A stretch of 64,000 bases of DNA from Diplonema papillatum (GCA_030068145.1 JAPJBO010000184.1:62001-126000); one strand, 5' to 3'; shown: positions 53,233 to 63,759, counted from the stretch's first letter. A program made the numbers and translations. The notes: generated by a model not told the origin, from the letters alone.

Positions 53233-53692
53233 CTGGCTATAAGGGAACTAAATTTGTTTTTGCTGGCTCGAAGGGAATTAAATTTGTTTTTGCTGGCTCG
53301 AAGGGAATTAAATTTGTTTTTGCTGGCTCGAAGGGAATTAAATTTGTTTTTCCTGGCTCGAAGGGAATTAAATTTGTTTTTGCTGGCTGTAAGGGAATTA
53401 AATTTGTTCTGATGGCTCGAAGGAAATTAAATTTGTTTTGCTGGCTCGAAGGGAAACAAATTTGTTTTTTGCTGGCTCGAAGGGAATTAAATTTGTTTTT
53501 GCTGGCTGTAAGGGAATTAAATTTGTTCTGATGGCTCGAAGGGAATTAAATTTGTTTTGCTGGCTCGAAGGGAAAAAGATTTGTTTCTGCTGGCTCGAAG
53601 GGAATAGAATTTGCTTTGCTGGCTCGAAGGAGATTAAATTTGTTTTTGCTGGCTGTTAGGGAATTTCACTTGTACCTGCTGGCTATAAGGTA
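53233..53692. repeat. 30-bp tandem array, about 15 copies
   Basis: Unit AAGGGAATTAAATTTG followed by TTTTTGCTGGCTCG, with single-base changes and small length changes. Frames through it (GSKGIKFVFA repeats) are by-products of the 30-bp period. Confidence 0.93.
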
Positions 53693-53707
53693 AATTGCTC
53701 AAAAGAT

Positions 53708-53950
53708 AATAAATGCTAAAAAAGCTCTAAAAAAAAAGCCGATTTTCCGGGGTTTCCCCAATCTTGCCACATTGTTGCAAACGCCATTGCTGACGACTTT
53801 TTGACGTTCGAGGGCGGCAATGAAAAGATATGCTCGAAATGGGTGAATTCCATATTCCTTTTTGGGAATTTTTGGCGCCCCCTAAGCACACCTACAGAAG
53901 ATTCCAGATTAAACCGGACATATATGTCCGGTTGGTCGGAGTTGGGTTAA
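53708..53950. mobile_element. Right end of a piggyBac-like (TTAA) element, internally deleted
   Basis: The segment ends CGGTTGGTCGGAGTTGGG and then TTAA (53947-53950). A palindromic CCGGACATATATGTCCGG lies 13 bp inside that end. The same 34-bp terminus occurs inverted at 59011-59048. The 200 bp next to it match 59958-60185 inverted, while about 0.9 kb present in the 59-kb copy is missing here. A second TTAA-bounded end (GTAAGGGG then TTAA at 54039-54042) lies 90 bp further. Confidence 0.6.
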
Positions 53951-54945
53951 TTATTATTTTTCAAATTTCCCAATATTTATGAATTAAAAACTACATAAAT
54001 TAGGAGCCAGACGGTATATGTCTCCCGTCCGTAAGGGGTTAAACAGCGATAGACGGACGAAGCGTGAGAACCTGTTCACTCTTCCTGATTCCGAATGGCT
54101 GGATCTCTGCAGTTTTGGCCGACATCACAGGCTCTCTTCTTTCGGAAACTGCACGGCCTACGGCGGCGGCTAGCGTCTTGACGGGAAAATTCACGCTTCC
54201 ATGAAAGAAGGACACGTCTTGCGGGTACTCAGGCACGACATCATTCCAACGGGCGCAGATCGTCTGCAGTTTGCACAGCATCCACTCTGTTTTCCGACCA
54301 GCCGCAAAGCGAGGGCGGTGCGTAGATCCTGGCATCGCGGGCGCTCCTTGACAAGGTAAGGAGCATACGCCCTGCCGCCGCTCCTCGCGAAGATTGAAGC
54401 AATACTAACGAAACGGGAACGCACCGCTACAGGACAAAGTACCCCGGCGAGTGAGAAGACCTTCGCCGCAGCGTGAAAGTTTTAGAAGACCCTCGCTTGG
54501 CACTGTTCTCTCTTTGTAAGACATCTTCCCAAAATTACTGCTGCAGAGGCGTAAAACAGAACTGGCCAGATGAACTGCGACTCAGAAAGGCGCGCAAACT
54601 GATCTTTTGTCAGGCAGAACCAATTGGATTGACGACTAAGGTACACAGAAGATAGCTAGGGGTCAAACTGCCAGGTACAATGAAGGCTGCCAGTCGAGGC
54701 AACGCGGCCACGGTCACCTGGCAGGATTCTCATCACATGCTGATTCGAAGAGGTGGTCAAAGCGCTACCGAACGGCTATTGTGGAGTAACGCAACCGTGT
54801 TGACGTGGTATCGGCTTCGTGCTTGGTCCACATTTGCGGTTTCCCTGACTACTACTACAGGCCACGGGCCTTCACTCTGCGATGCAGAGTAGTGAATCCT
54901 TCAGCGCTTCTGAAACCTGCGCGTGTCGGGCCGTGGACATGCTGC
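53951..54945. other. Spacer, nothing else recognised
   Basis: No gene or RNA could be supported between the TTAA ends and the methyltransferase stop codon. Confidence 0.4.
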
Positions 54946-56661
54946 TTAGGGTGTTCGTGATTCGCCGTAGATACATGGCGAACCAGAACGAGCTACAGAC
55001 CGCGCACGCGGACCCGAGGGTGCGTTGTGTGCTTTTCCGGTGAACGGTTTCCGTGCCACCAGTGCGACGTTACGGGGAGAGCGTTCGTGGTCAAAAATAG
55101 GGATCGCTCGAGCCAGACCACCTTCTGGGCCGAGAGCCTCCTTGAGCGCCAAGAACCGATCTAGTACAAAAAGAGTCTCCAGTACCGGCGCGACGCATTC
55201 TCGCAGCGTCAGCCACACGACTAGCTGCCGCATACGAGGGAGATGCGTCGTGTACAGGGCTTCTAGCTCTTCGCGACTCGGGTGCGGTTGTGAAGGTGTT
55301 GGAGCATTCTCAGCGGTAGCAGCGACATGGCCACCGGCATCAGCAGGCGCAGACAAGACAGTCAGGTCCATCCGCCGCATTTTCACTCTCTGGAGACAGT
55401 GTTGAGCATACTCTGGGAACTTCTCCTTTGCGGCATTTCGACTCATTGTTACACCGATAGTCTCCTTGCAGTCTGGATAGCACGTATGCAGCACTGTTTC
55501 CAGGAGGCACCGCTTCAGTGAGAGATCCTTTGTGTGTTCGAACTCCGGATCAGGGGCCGTGTACCACTTGAAGCTGGTTTCGCATGCAATTTGAGCGGCA
55601 GTTGGACCTAGCATGGCCTTCATCTTTGATTCGCGCAAGTAGGTGCTCATCGGGTAGTTGTGTGGTTCGGGCCATCCCATTTTGTAGTAGCAACAGCCCA
55701 CAACAGCAATCGAGGTCACCGTGCTGCACGATGTGAAGAGCCGCAAAAGGTGTGGTGTCAAATCCCCGCAGGCATGAAGACCGGTGAGGCAGAGTCCACG
55801 ATTCTGAGCCACCTTTGGTACCCCGCAACTCTCTAATAAACGCGACAGGTCGCCGTCGGTCGTGTCTGGTGATATGTATGCAGGTACATACGACACTAAG
55901 CCTGCATTTCCATCTTCGTCGCACTTGCTCGCGAGGGCCTTGCACTTTGAAATAACTTTTCCACGTTCGATGGCACGTTCAACGTTCTGCTTTGCCGCTT
56001 CGATGGCTATCACCCGCCTCTGAAGTCCGTACGACATCAGTGTAGGGAGATACCCCTGCCCAGACCCGACATCGATGATGCATTCGCTGGTAGTGGCGTG
56101 TGGTCGTAAGCGTTCATCACTTGGCACCGCGGCTGAATGTATGTCACCTGACACGTCGGCCGTGGTAAAAGCCGTGGGTGCAGCGAGTGCGTCTTCGGAA
56201 GGTATCGGGTTCGGCCCAGTTGTAAGGACAGGTGCACGCGCAACTGCATCAACAAGACCAGTCATGCACTCAACTTCATATCGTTTCTTCACAGACATGT
56301 TGCGCTTCAAGACACCCTCACACTTCACGTTGTGCCTGCCGTCTACAATTGCATTTTGGGTCCGCCGCAGCTTGAACTGAGTGCAGCAGTTGATGAAGGC
56401 TGCCAGATCCGATGGACAGTGACTATCGGGCACTACACCGCCAGCGATCCCTCGCAGTTGCACCTCCTCTACGTGGCTCAGATAGTCCATCCATGTCTCG
56501 GGTACATCGGCAGCACAGCCCTTCGTCAGAAACTCTGTAAAGCGATGCGTGTAAAGTGCCTGATACTTCTCTAAGAAGGCCAACAGGCGGCTTCCCAGCT
56601 GATGCAAGGTTGTTGTCGATTCGTCGGGGAAGACACTCTCTATCTCATCAAGGTTTGCCAT
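54946..56661 (-). CDS. METTL25/RRNAD1-type methyltransferase domain protein
   Basis: 571 residues in one frame. SAM motif I is IIDVGSGQGYLP (residues 195-206). The family-specific motifs CLTGLHACGDLTP near residue 296 and VVGCCYYKM near 320 follow, then the conserved PMSTYLRES. The N-terminal helical region (HQLGSRLLAFLEKYQALYTH) and C-terminal block are typical of METTL25/METTL25B proteins, which are about 500-600 residues. These are SAM-dependent enzymes; fungal and animal members act on RNA or histidine-type substrates, and the exact substrate here is unknown. ATG at 56661 (MANLDEIESVF) is the first in frame. No introns. The last ~60 residues are low-complexity and might be extended past the true end. 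Confidence 0.85.
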   Translation of the reverse strand: MANLDEIESVFPDESTTTLHQLGSRLLAFLEKYQALYTHRFTEFLTKGCAADVPETWMDYLSHVEEVQLRGIAGGVVPDSHCPSDLAAFINCCTQFKLRRTQNAIVDGRHNVKCEGVLKRNMSVKKRYEVECMTGLVDAVARAPVLTTGPNPIPSEDALAAPTAFTTADVSGDIHSAAVPSDERLRPHATTSECIIDVGSGQGYLPTLMSYGLQRRVIAIEAAKQNVERAIERGKVISKCKALASKCDEDGNAGLVSYVPAYISPDTTDGDLSRLLESCGVPKVAQNRGLCLTGLHACGDLTPHLLRLFTSCSTVTSIAVVGCCYYKMGWPEPHNYPMSTYLRESKMKAMLGPTAAQIACETSFKWYTAPDPEFEHTKDLSLKRCLLETVLHTCYPDCKETIGVTMSRNAAKEKFPEYAQHCLQRVKMRRMDLTVLSAPADAGGHVAATAENAPTPSQPHPSREELEALYTTHLPRMRQLVVWLTLRECVAPVLETLFVLDRFLALKEALGPEGGLARAIPIFDHERSPRNVALVARKPFTGKAHNAPSGPRARSVARSGSPCIYGESRTP

Positions 56662-57417
56662 GGTTTGCGGTGTGCGGTGTTGGCACTCCGCAGGACAAAC
56701 GGTGGCGCTTTGTAGTGTGTGTTCGTAGGGAATGATTCACCGCCGCGGTCGCACCAGGTTGGACCTGTATTTTGTATGTGTTGGATTCTGAGGCTGAATG
56801 GGGGTGTTGGGAACATGGGTCTTAACGGGTGACAAGTGCGTAGTTTTGTTTTGAAGAAAACGACCTCTGTTAGGTGTGGCTTCTTGAGCTTCCCTAGCAG
56901 GAATTCTGCTTTCTGGTCTGGGGTGCGTGGCTGGTACATTTTTCGGAGTCATACCCAGCCAGAAAGGACGCAGGTCGGAACAGGCTTGAGCTAAATGAGT
57001 CATACTCGATCTGATGCAGATCATCCCCAGCTGCAACCATAATCAAAGCTGTCTGATGTGATAGTAATGGGCCGGATGGTGGACGTCCCGAGCATTGGAT
57101 AAAGCCTGGATAATAGCAATTTTTTAACGCCACTCGTTTTAATGTTCGCGGAATTTCCCTTGAAAAAATCGGATGGATGATAGGTCTACCCCCCCTTTAC
57201 CTCTCGCGGATTTTCCGAGGGAATCTGCGAGGTTTTAACGAATCTACATACAGGGTGTCTGTTCTTCGGGGGAAACATTTTTGTTATGTTTCGAGACTGG
57301 AGGTCCTATGAACATGCAATGTGAATAGCCTCTATTCGAGCCAACCCCACTTTTAAAAGTGTATTGTTTTTGAACTAGATAATAGCGCGGAGCTGGCTTT
57401 TTCTCCCCCTGGGAAAA
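56662..57417. other. Spacer, nothing recognised
   Basis: Only the hairpin-like CGGATTTTCCGAGGGAATCT at 57217, shared with 32343, stands out. Confidence 0.4.
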
Positions 57418-57490
57418 TGTATATGGGTGGCAGAGTGAGCGGGTGTCGACCTTCAGGCCGGTGTGTCCGGGTTCAAACCCCGCCCATGAC
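57418..57490 (+). repeat. tRNA-derived SINE head or tRNA pseudogene
   Basis: Contains TGGCAGAGTGAGCGGG (A-box-like) and GGGTTCAAACCCC (B box, T-loop TTCAAAC) 33 bp apart, then CGCCCATGACACTTTT with a T4 run. The T stem pairs in four of five positions; the anticodon arm does not fold cleanly. So a pol III-type SINE head or pseudogene is more likely than a working tRNA. Confidence 0.5.
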
Positions 57491-57659
57491 ACTTTTCCGG
57501 TCGAAGATTATTTCGAGGTTTGCTGTCGTTTCGGGGCCTGATGTGCCCGAAATTTGCGTTTTTTGCGGAGTTTCTCAGCCCCCCGGAGAAATACCGGAGG
57601 GGGGGGCGGCGGGAAAAGGCTGCCCCAGGGCGGCCCCCCCCCGTGCTGGGCCCCGGGTA

Positions 57660-58225
57660 CGAGGCCAAACTTTACACCCGAACTTAGCTTCGCCCGGACT
57701 TTGTTTCGCCCGAACTTAGCTTCACCCGAGCTTTGCTTCGCCCGAACTTTGCTTCACCTAACTTTGCTCACCCGAACTTAGCTTCGCCCGAACTTTGTTT
57801 CGCCCGAACTTTGTTTCGCCCGAACTTTGTTTCGCCCGAACTTTGTTTCGCCCGAACTTAGCTTCACCAGAACTTTGCTTCACCCGAACTTAGCTTCGCC
57901 CGAACTTTGCTTCACCAGAACTTAGCTTCGCCCGAACTTTGCTTCACCCGAACTTAGCTTCGCCGAACTTTGTTTCGCCCGATCTTAGCTTCACCAGAAC
58001 GTCCGAACTTTGCTTCACCCAGAACTTAGCTTCGCCCGGACTTTGTTTCGCCCGAACTTAGCTTCACCTTCGCCCGAACTTTGCTTCACCAGAACTTTGC
58101 TCACCCGAACTTAGCTTCGCCCGAACTTTGCTTCGCCCGAACTTTGTTTCGCCCGAACTTAGCTTCACCCGAACTTTGCTTCACCAGAACTTAGGATTGC
58201 CCGAACTTAGCTTCGCCCGAACTTT
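57660..58225. repeat. 16-bp tandem array, about 35 copies
   Basis: Unit TTCGCCCGAACTTTGT, with the two variant endings CTTTGC/CTTAGC and TTCACC instead of TTCGCC. Copies are mixed in order. Confidence 0.93.
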
Positions 58226-58499
58226 GCTGTTCCCCGAACTTTAACTGCTGCCTCCAGTCTCGCCACGCGCCGGCCTTAGCCGAGCGCACGTACTTTTGAA
58301 ATGTCGGACAGCCAGCAGTCGCCGCTGCCGAACACGGAGAAGTGGGAGTATCGTTTCCCCGCCGCGCTGAAAGACGCGTGTTTTTATTCGCGGGTCGACC
58401 TGTAGTGAGGCAGTGAAGATAGGAGCCTCCTCGTTTTTGGTTGAGACGATAGGTGCCGATGCGGCGGACGTCGCGGGGTTTGACCTCCAACTCGGGCTG

Positions 58500-58835
58500 G
58501 ACGTGCTACTTGATTTCAGTGTGTGGAAGACCCATTTCAGCGTGTTCGATTCGTTTGCAACACTAAACAGCCGTCTGTCGAAGAGTCGCAATTGCGTTTG
58601 CGAAGTCGGATTGGGTGGTTGCGCCTTCGGCGCTTTAATCTTTTATTAGGAGGGATCGATCGGATTGTTCACAGTCGATTTCAGTGTGTGGGGTCCCAAT
58701 CTCAGTGTGTTTGCGATTCGTTTGCAACACTAACAGTTCGTCAGCCTAGGAGCACTTGATTTCAGTGTGTGGGAGTCCCAACTTCAGCGTGTTTGCGATT
58801 CGTTTGCAACACTAAACAGTCGTCTGGCCTTGGAG
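58500..58835. repeat. ~70-bp imperfect direct repeat, three copies
   Basis: Copies near 58513-58582, 58676-58745 and 58757-58826 share GATTTCAGTGTGTGG, CAGTGTGTTTGCGATTC and GTTTGCAACACTAA blocks. The GCGCCTTCGGCG hairpin near 58620 recurs at 58987. Confidence 0.75.
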
Positions 58836-59010
58836 CACTTGAAGATCGTATTTTCCCGTCTTTTTTCCAAGTTTTTTGCTGACTATCTTTCCGACTTTTC
58901 CCGGGTTTTCCACGCTCTTTTTCGCTCGCTTTTCGTTGATTCATAAGATCTCTGTTTCGTGTGTACAAAGTCGGCTTCGGTAGTTGCGCCTTCGGCGTTT
59001 AAAACTTTTA

Positions 59011-60185
59011 TTAACCCAACTCCGACCAACCGGACATATATGTCCGGTTGGTATTGGGATGAGCTGGCCGGCGTGTGGGCACGGCACGGGCGAATGTGGC
59101 CGCCATATGGCGGCTGCGGTTGCGGGCCGGGCCGGCGCGACCGCGAGCAGACAGGCTGCGTGCGCGACCACCGTTAGCTGGCTTGCGCTGCCGTGGGCCC
59201 GATCGCGAAATTCACGCGGTACCATGGAGCTCTAGCAATCCAGGGAACACAGACCTACGCCCTCGGCATCTGGACGCGCAGCTGTGAGCAGCTAGGACAG
59301 GCAGCCGGCACACGGCTAGATCGCCGCGCCTCTTAACGTGTACACGTGCCAGCGTATCCGGCCGTAGAACCTGACCGATTGAACACAGTGCGGGTCGCGG
59401 AGAACTTCCTCATCGCGCCTTCGAACCATTTTACGCCCCCAGTCGCTCATGGTGACGACTTGGTCCGGATCCGTACTGGCCCTCGGGAGAGTGCGGCAGC
59501 CGCACTATGGGTGCCGTACGCGTTGCCATTTCGCCCGGCCGGGACCTGCTGGTTGAGGTCCTGCCCCTCGTGGCCGGTACCGCAGAGGACGAAGAGCACG
59601 TCGTAACAGGCATAGCAGCTCTCACGTCATTTCCTTCTGCGGGAGAAGACCTCTACCAGACAATAACTGACCCTGCCTGGGGCGCCACCCGAAGCACTCG
59701 ATAGCAAGAGGGGGGAGGGGTCCGAGCAATGTCGTCGATGCAGTTCCCTTTCCCCCTAGGCGGCCGCCCCGACCTCGTGGGCTTCCCGGGAGGTAGCCTC
59801 TAGACCCTCTCTGGAGGCGGTGCTCTCCCATCGGAAACTCGCCCCTCCGAGCTGCCCGATGGCCCAAGTCATCTTCCTCGTCCTTCCATTTTCTGGGGGT
59901 GGGAAGGATACTGTTTGGTACGCTTCGCTCCTGACGACGCTTGCACGAAATTAGCTGACATTAAACTTCCATTTAATCTGGAATTTTCTGTAGGTGTGCT
60001 CAGGGGGCGCCAAAAATTTCCCAAAAATATGGAATTCACCCATTTCGAGCATATCTTTCCATTGCCGCCCTCGAACGTCAAAAAATCGTCAGCAATGACA
60101 TTTGCAACCATGTGGCAAGATTGGGGAAACTCCGGAAAATCGGCTTTTTTTAGAGCTTTTTCCACATTTATTATCGTTTTTATCA
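59011..60185. mobile_element. piggyBac-like (TTAA) element fragment
   Basis: Starts TTAACCCAACTCCGACCAAC at 59011, with the palindrome CCGGACATATATGTCCGG just inside. About 0.9 kb of G/C-rich interior follows. It includes an open stretch at 59507-59704 (VLPLVAGTAEDEEHVVTGIA) with no known match. Then comes the segment 59958-60185 shared with 53708-53911. On the minus strand that segment is part of an open frame (60243-59869; IADDFLTFEGGNGKICSKWV). The far end is not located. Confidence 0.5.
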
Positions 60186-60484
60186 GCAGTCGAAATCCCA
60201 GGAACTTGGGCGATGAAATGCCTCGTAGGAAGCGGGCGGCCACGGAAATGAAGAGTGTGTGGGGCTACAGAGGAAGAGGACGAAGAGGGATGGCGATGAA
60301 GACAACAACAGATCGGGAAGGACTGGGTGCGCGAGGAAGTGCTTCATCTCGACGCCGCCACGCTTGGCGGGTAGCGGTGGTCGACTCTTGAGCGGGTAAC
60401 GGTGGTAACGCTTGCGCGGGTAACGGTGGTCGACTCTTGCGAGAGAGCTGGGACAGACACCGGTCGTGACGCGAGTTCGGCGGG

Positions 60485-61108
60485 GTGCGACGCTGCAGCT
60501 TCGTAGCGAGCAGACGGGGTGGAGTGCGAGTATATCGCACTCACATGCGAGCGATGGAGGGCAGTATTGCGATGCCATCGGCAGTGAACATTCTCAGCTT
60601 TCGCCTGCGAACATTTCAACATGCGTTGCAGGAGTGTGGCACGCTTACCGGAGCTGGACACTTCTCAGGTGTCGAGCTTCTGCCTCCAACACGGTATCAG
60701 ATTCCAACCCAATCCAAGCGCTGTACAACCGGCTCAGCCGAGCGAGACAAAGACCGACCCCACCCAGCCAACGTCTTCTTCCTGGCCAACCTGCGGGTTC
60801 AGAGCGGTGATCTCGGCCACTTTACGAACATTTTGGCGAGCGACCAAAGAATAGGTGCTGAAGTCCCCCGCAAAGCCTGCACCGAAGCGTCCCGGCTGAA
60901 CAGGCGCCGAAGTCCTCCGCAAAAGGCTGTCGAAGCGCCCCGGCCGACCACCAAAAGAACAGGCGCACCGAAGCACCCCGGCCGACCACCAAAAGGACCG
61001 GCACAGAAGCCCCCCGCAAACCCAGCACCACCGAAGAGAGAACAGATGCAGAGTAGCGCCACAATTTCTTTGCATTTTAGATCATCCGCTTTTTCACTGC
61101 AGCTTTGA
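60485..61108 (+). CDS. Unidentified open frame with a basic Pro-rich, AT-hook-like tail
   Basis: 207 residues. The N-terminal half is unrecognised. The C-terminal part is repetitive and basic (AVEAPRPTTKRTGAPKHPGR, then PPKGPAQKPPANPAPPK) and contains an AT-hook-like GRPPK core. The last ~10 codons lie in sequence shared with 37335-37470, so the frame may be partly transposon-derived. Low confidence that it is a gene. Confidence 0.25.
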   Translation: MRRCSFVASRRGGVRVYRTHMRAMEGSIAMPSAVNILSFRLRTFQHALQECGTLTGAGHFSGVELLPPTRYQIPTQSKRCTTGSAERDKDRPHPANVFFLANLRVQSGDLGHFTNILASDQRIGAEVPRKACTEASRLNRRRSPPQKAVEAPRPTTKRTGAPKHPGRPPKGPAQKPPANPAPPKREQMQSSATISLHFRSSAFSLQL

Positions 61109-61210
61109 CTCCAGCTTCTGAGATTGGATCCCACCGCCAACCCCCCAACATGCCAGAGGAAGCCAACACCAGCAATTTCATGCTGTTCGTGCAGTGCACA
61201 AGCTGGGGAG

Positions 61211-61418
61211 CATGCAGGGTCAAAACCTTGTGTCTTTTTAAAACGCTCCCGCAGGGCCGATGGCCCCCAAAAAAAACTTGGAAAAAAAATTGCTCAACTT
61301 CCTCAAAAATTACTGCAGAGGTTGTTCCAAAATTTTAAAATTCAAAAAACCCAATTTTTTTCCGGAAATTTTTTTTTTGCCATTTCCAAAAAGACACACA
61401 AGGTTTTGACCCTGCATG
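61211..61418. mobile_element. MITE (CATGCAGGGTC family)
   Basis: 208 bp, CATGCAGGGTC to GACCCTGCATG. It is inserted into sequence that also occurs, inverted, at 37335-37470. No clear target duplication. Confidence 0.88.
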
Positions 61419-62782
61419 ACAACAGAACCCATTGAATAATGCTAATTGAAACAATACAGGATAATTGAAAAAGGAAACAAGCAATGAGTTCCACACATGT
61501 GTCCGAGCATCTGCAGAAGGGGAAGAATCGACGATGGGTGACCGAAGCTGGTGGACGCCTTGCAGATGAAAGACAAAAACTTTACTCAGGGTCATCCTGG
61601 GTGAAGAGAAGAGCCAAGCCTCAGATTCAACTTCTGGAGGTTGCAGCAGAGGGTCCTGAAGCCATTATCTCCAGTGCTATGGAGTGCTTCCTGCTGAGGT
61701 TGTCTGCTCTTCATGTGGGGAGTCACTCACAGAATGGACAGTCAACAAGGGAAGTCGAGGTAACATGCAGGGTCAGAACCTTGTGTCTTTTTAAAACGCT
61801 CCCGCAGGGCCGATGGAGCCCTAAAAATTTTTTTGGAAAAAAAAAAATTTGCTCAACTTCCTCAAAAATTACTGCAGAGTTTGTTCCAAAATTTTAAAAT
61901 TCAAAAAAACCCAATTTTTTTCCGGAAATTTTTTTTTGCCATTTTCAAAAAGACACAAGCTTTTGACCCTGCATGGTAAGGGAGACTGGCCGTTGTGGAA
62001 GTGCAAACCCTGCAGGCAGTTGGTTGCTGGGAGTACAATATTTTCGGGTGCTCTGAAGAGGCTTGGTCTCAAAGTTGATGTTGGTCCTGAGCCTGATCTT
62101 CCTGCTGCTGCTGCTGCTCCTGAGAAGCAAAAAAAAGGGGGTGTGCATGTTTCTACTTTGCAGTTGGTGAACAAGATCCAGGGGTTCTCTCTGGGATCCC
62201 AACACAAGGTCCAAGACTCTAACATGTGGATGGACCACGACACCCACAGCAGGTACAACAAGATGCTGAAGCACATCACAAGAGAAGGGATGCGGAGTCT
62301 CGAGGCTGCCATCCTCCCTCTTGGGGGGCCTGGCATGTGTTTAGAATTTGATGAGTTCTCTGTGGGTCTTCAGAGAAAGAAACAACTTGTACAGTTACAT
62401 CAGGTTCCTTGGTATTGTGGAAAGGGGAACAGGAAAGTGCATCTTGCGCCGACTCCCAGAGAGAGGTGGCAGCAAACAGTTGAGCGTGGTGAAGTTGTTG
62501 AGCTGCCCTCTGGACTTGGCCAATGGACCAATGACACAGGGAGAAGAGTTGTTCCCCCTCCTGCTCCTATTTCCAAGGCAGAGCTGATTGCAGTCCTTGA
62601 TGAAAACATTATTGACTGGGGGGGGAAGACCCCTTGTTTATTTCAACTGATGGCGCAGCAACTTACCGTGTTCTCTTCAACCCTTCATCTCCCGAGTTCT
62701 ATTGGCAGAAGTATGCTCAGGTGCCTGATGCACCATCACGAGTCAGGTACACATGGGTGAACCATGGAAAGGATCAGTTTAC
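61419..62782 (+). mobile_element. Merlin/ISXO2-like transposase gene, broken
   Basis: A DDE transposase of the Merlin (IS1016/ISXO2) type on the plus strand. A zinc ribbon spans the MITE at 61764-61975: CSSCG before it, WKCKPC after it. Then ITREGMRSLEAAILPLGG and the first catalytic site CLEFDEFSVG near 62340. The second catalytic site is FISTDGAATYR near 62640, with YTWVNHGKDQF near 62750. The third catalytic acid would lie beyond the point where the next MITE (62783) cuts the gene. One frame change occurs at the G8 run near 62619-62626, which may be real or a sequencing slip. Removing the first MITE and one GTAA keeps the frame SRGKGDWPLWKC, which confirms the insertion boundaries. The N-terminal frame before 61660 is not in register. 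Confidence 0.8.
61764..61975. mobile_element. MITE (CATGCAGGGTC family) inside the Merlin transposase
   Basis: 212 bp with a perfect 4-bp target duplication GTAA (61760-61763 and 61976-61979). It interrupts the zinc-ribbon codons of the Merlin gene. Confidence 0.93.
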
Positions 62783-62993
62783 CATGCAGGGTCAAAACCT
62801 TGTGTCTTTTTGGAAATGGCCAAAAAAAATTTCCGGAAAAAAAAATGGGTTTTTGAATTTTAAAAGTTTGGAACAAACTCTGCAGTAAATTTTGAGGAAG
62901 TTAAGCAAATTTTTTTTTTTCCAAAAAATTTTTTAGGGCTCCATCGGCCCTGCGGGAGCGTTTTAAAAAGACACAAGGTTTTGACCCTGCATG
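62783..62993. mobile_element. MITE (CATGCAGGGTC family)
   Basis: About 211 bp, reversed relative to the preceding copy (GGCCA side first). It marks the 3' break of the Merlin gene. The flanks (TTAC / GGAA) do not match, so sequence was lost or exchanged here. Confidence 0.88.
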
Positions 62994-63299
62994 GGAATTG
63001 CTTGATGAAGGAGAATAGCCGCCCCACTGGCTCTGAGAGCTGCAGCCAAGCTGAGCAGCGGCTGATTGATCAAACCCATGCCGGAACGTTCCAGAAAGTC
63101 CTTTGGCATATGTCAGCATCGCTTGCGGCCGCACCCCCGTAGCCAATACAAACAGGCATGCAGAGTCCGGAGTCGCTGGCATGTTGTTCTTTGACGTCCA
63201 AGCGATGAACCGCCTCCAAAGATTGCGGCGCTGTGCAGTCGTGGAAGCCGCCCACATTCGATTCCGAAGTCTCGTAGTTGCTGTGGCGCGTGAAACTAC
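62994..63299 (-). mobile_element. Tyrosine-recombinase element fragment (Crypton- or DIRS-type), fossil
   Basis: The minus strand encodes a segment like the SAM-like core-binding domain of tyrosine recombinases (RRNLWRRFIAWTSKNNMP, then YAKGLSGTFRH). The catalytic domain is not in the window. The fragment is bounded on both sides by MITE copies. It cannot be assigned to Crypton DNA transposons or to DIRS/Ngaro retroelements from this piece alone. Confidence 0.5.
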
Positions 63300-63511
63300 C
63301 ATGCAGGGTCAAAACCTTGTGTCTTTTTAAAACGCTCCCGCAGGCCCGATGGAGCCCTAAAAAGTTTTTCGGAAAAAAAAAAATTTTCTCAACTTCCTCA
63401 AAAATTACTGCAGAGTTTGTTCCAAACTTTTAAAATTCAAAAAACCCATTTTTTTTCTGGAAAATTTTTTTTGGCCATTTCCAAAAAGACACAAGGTTCT
63501 GACCCTGCATG
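63300..63511. mobile_element. MITE (CATGCAGGGTC family)
   Basis: 212 bp with a perfect 4-bp target duplication CTAC (63296-63299 and 63512-63515). Confidence 0.93.
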
Positions 63512-63544
63512 CTACCTGCTCCCCAGTTTTCCGGAAGTGTGTAT

Positions 63545-63755
63545 CATGCAGGGTCAGAACCTTGTGTCTTTTTGGAAATGGCCAAAATTTTATTTCCAGA
63601 AAAAAATTGGGTTTTTTGAATTTTAAAAGTTTGGAACAAACTCTGCAGTAATTTTTGAGGAAGTTGAGCAAACTTTTTTTTTTCCAAAATTTTTTTCAGA
63701 GCTCCATCAGCCCCGCGGGAGCGTTTTGAAAAGACACAAGGTTTTGACCCTGCAT
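63545..63755. mobile_element. MITE (CATGCAGGGTC family)
   Basis: 211 bp in the opposite orientation to the preceding copy. Flanks GTAT / GTAA, three of four bases equal. Confidence 0.9.
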
Positions 63756-63759
63756 GGTA

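Noticed and set aside
53086-53659. Apparent repeat protein (GSKGIKFVFA units)
   Set aside because: By-product of a 30-bp A/T-rich tandem array with length variants that change frame.
57660-58225. Telomeric or centromeric satellite
   Set aside because: A 16-bp unit limited to ~0.55 kb in a gene-containing region does not resemble telomere repeats and is too short to suggest a centromere.
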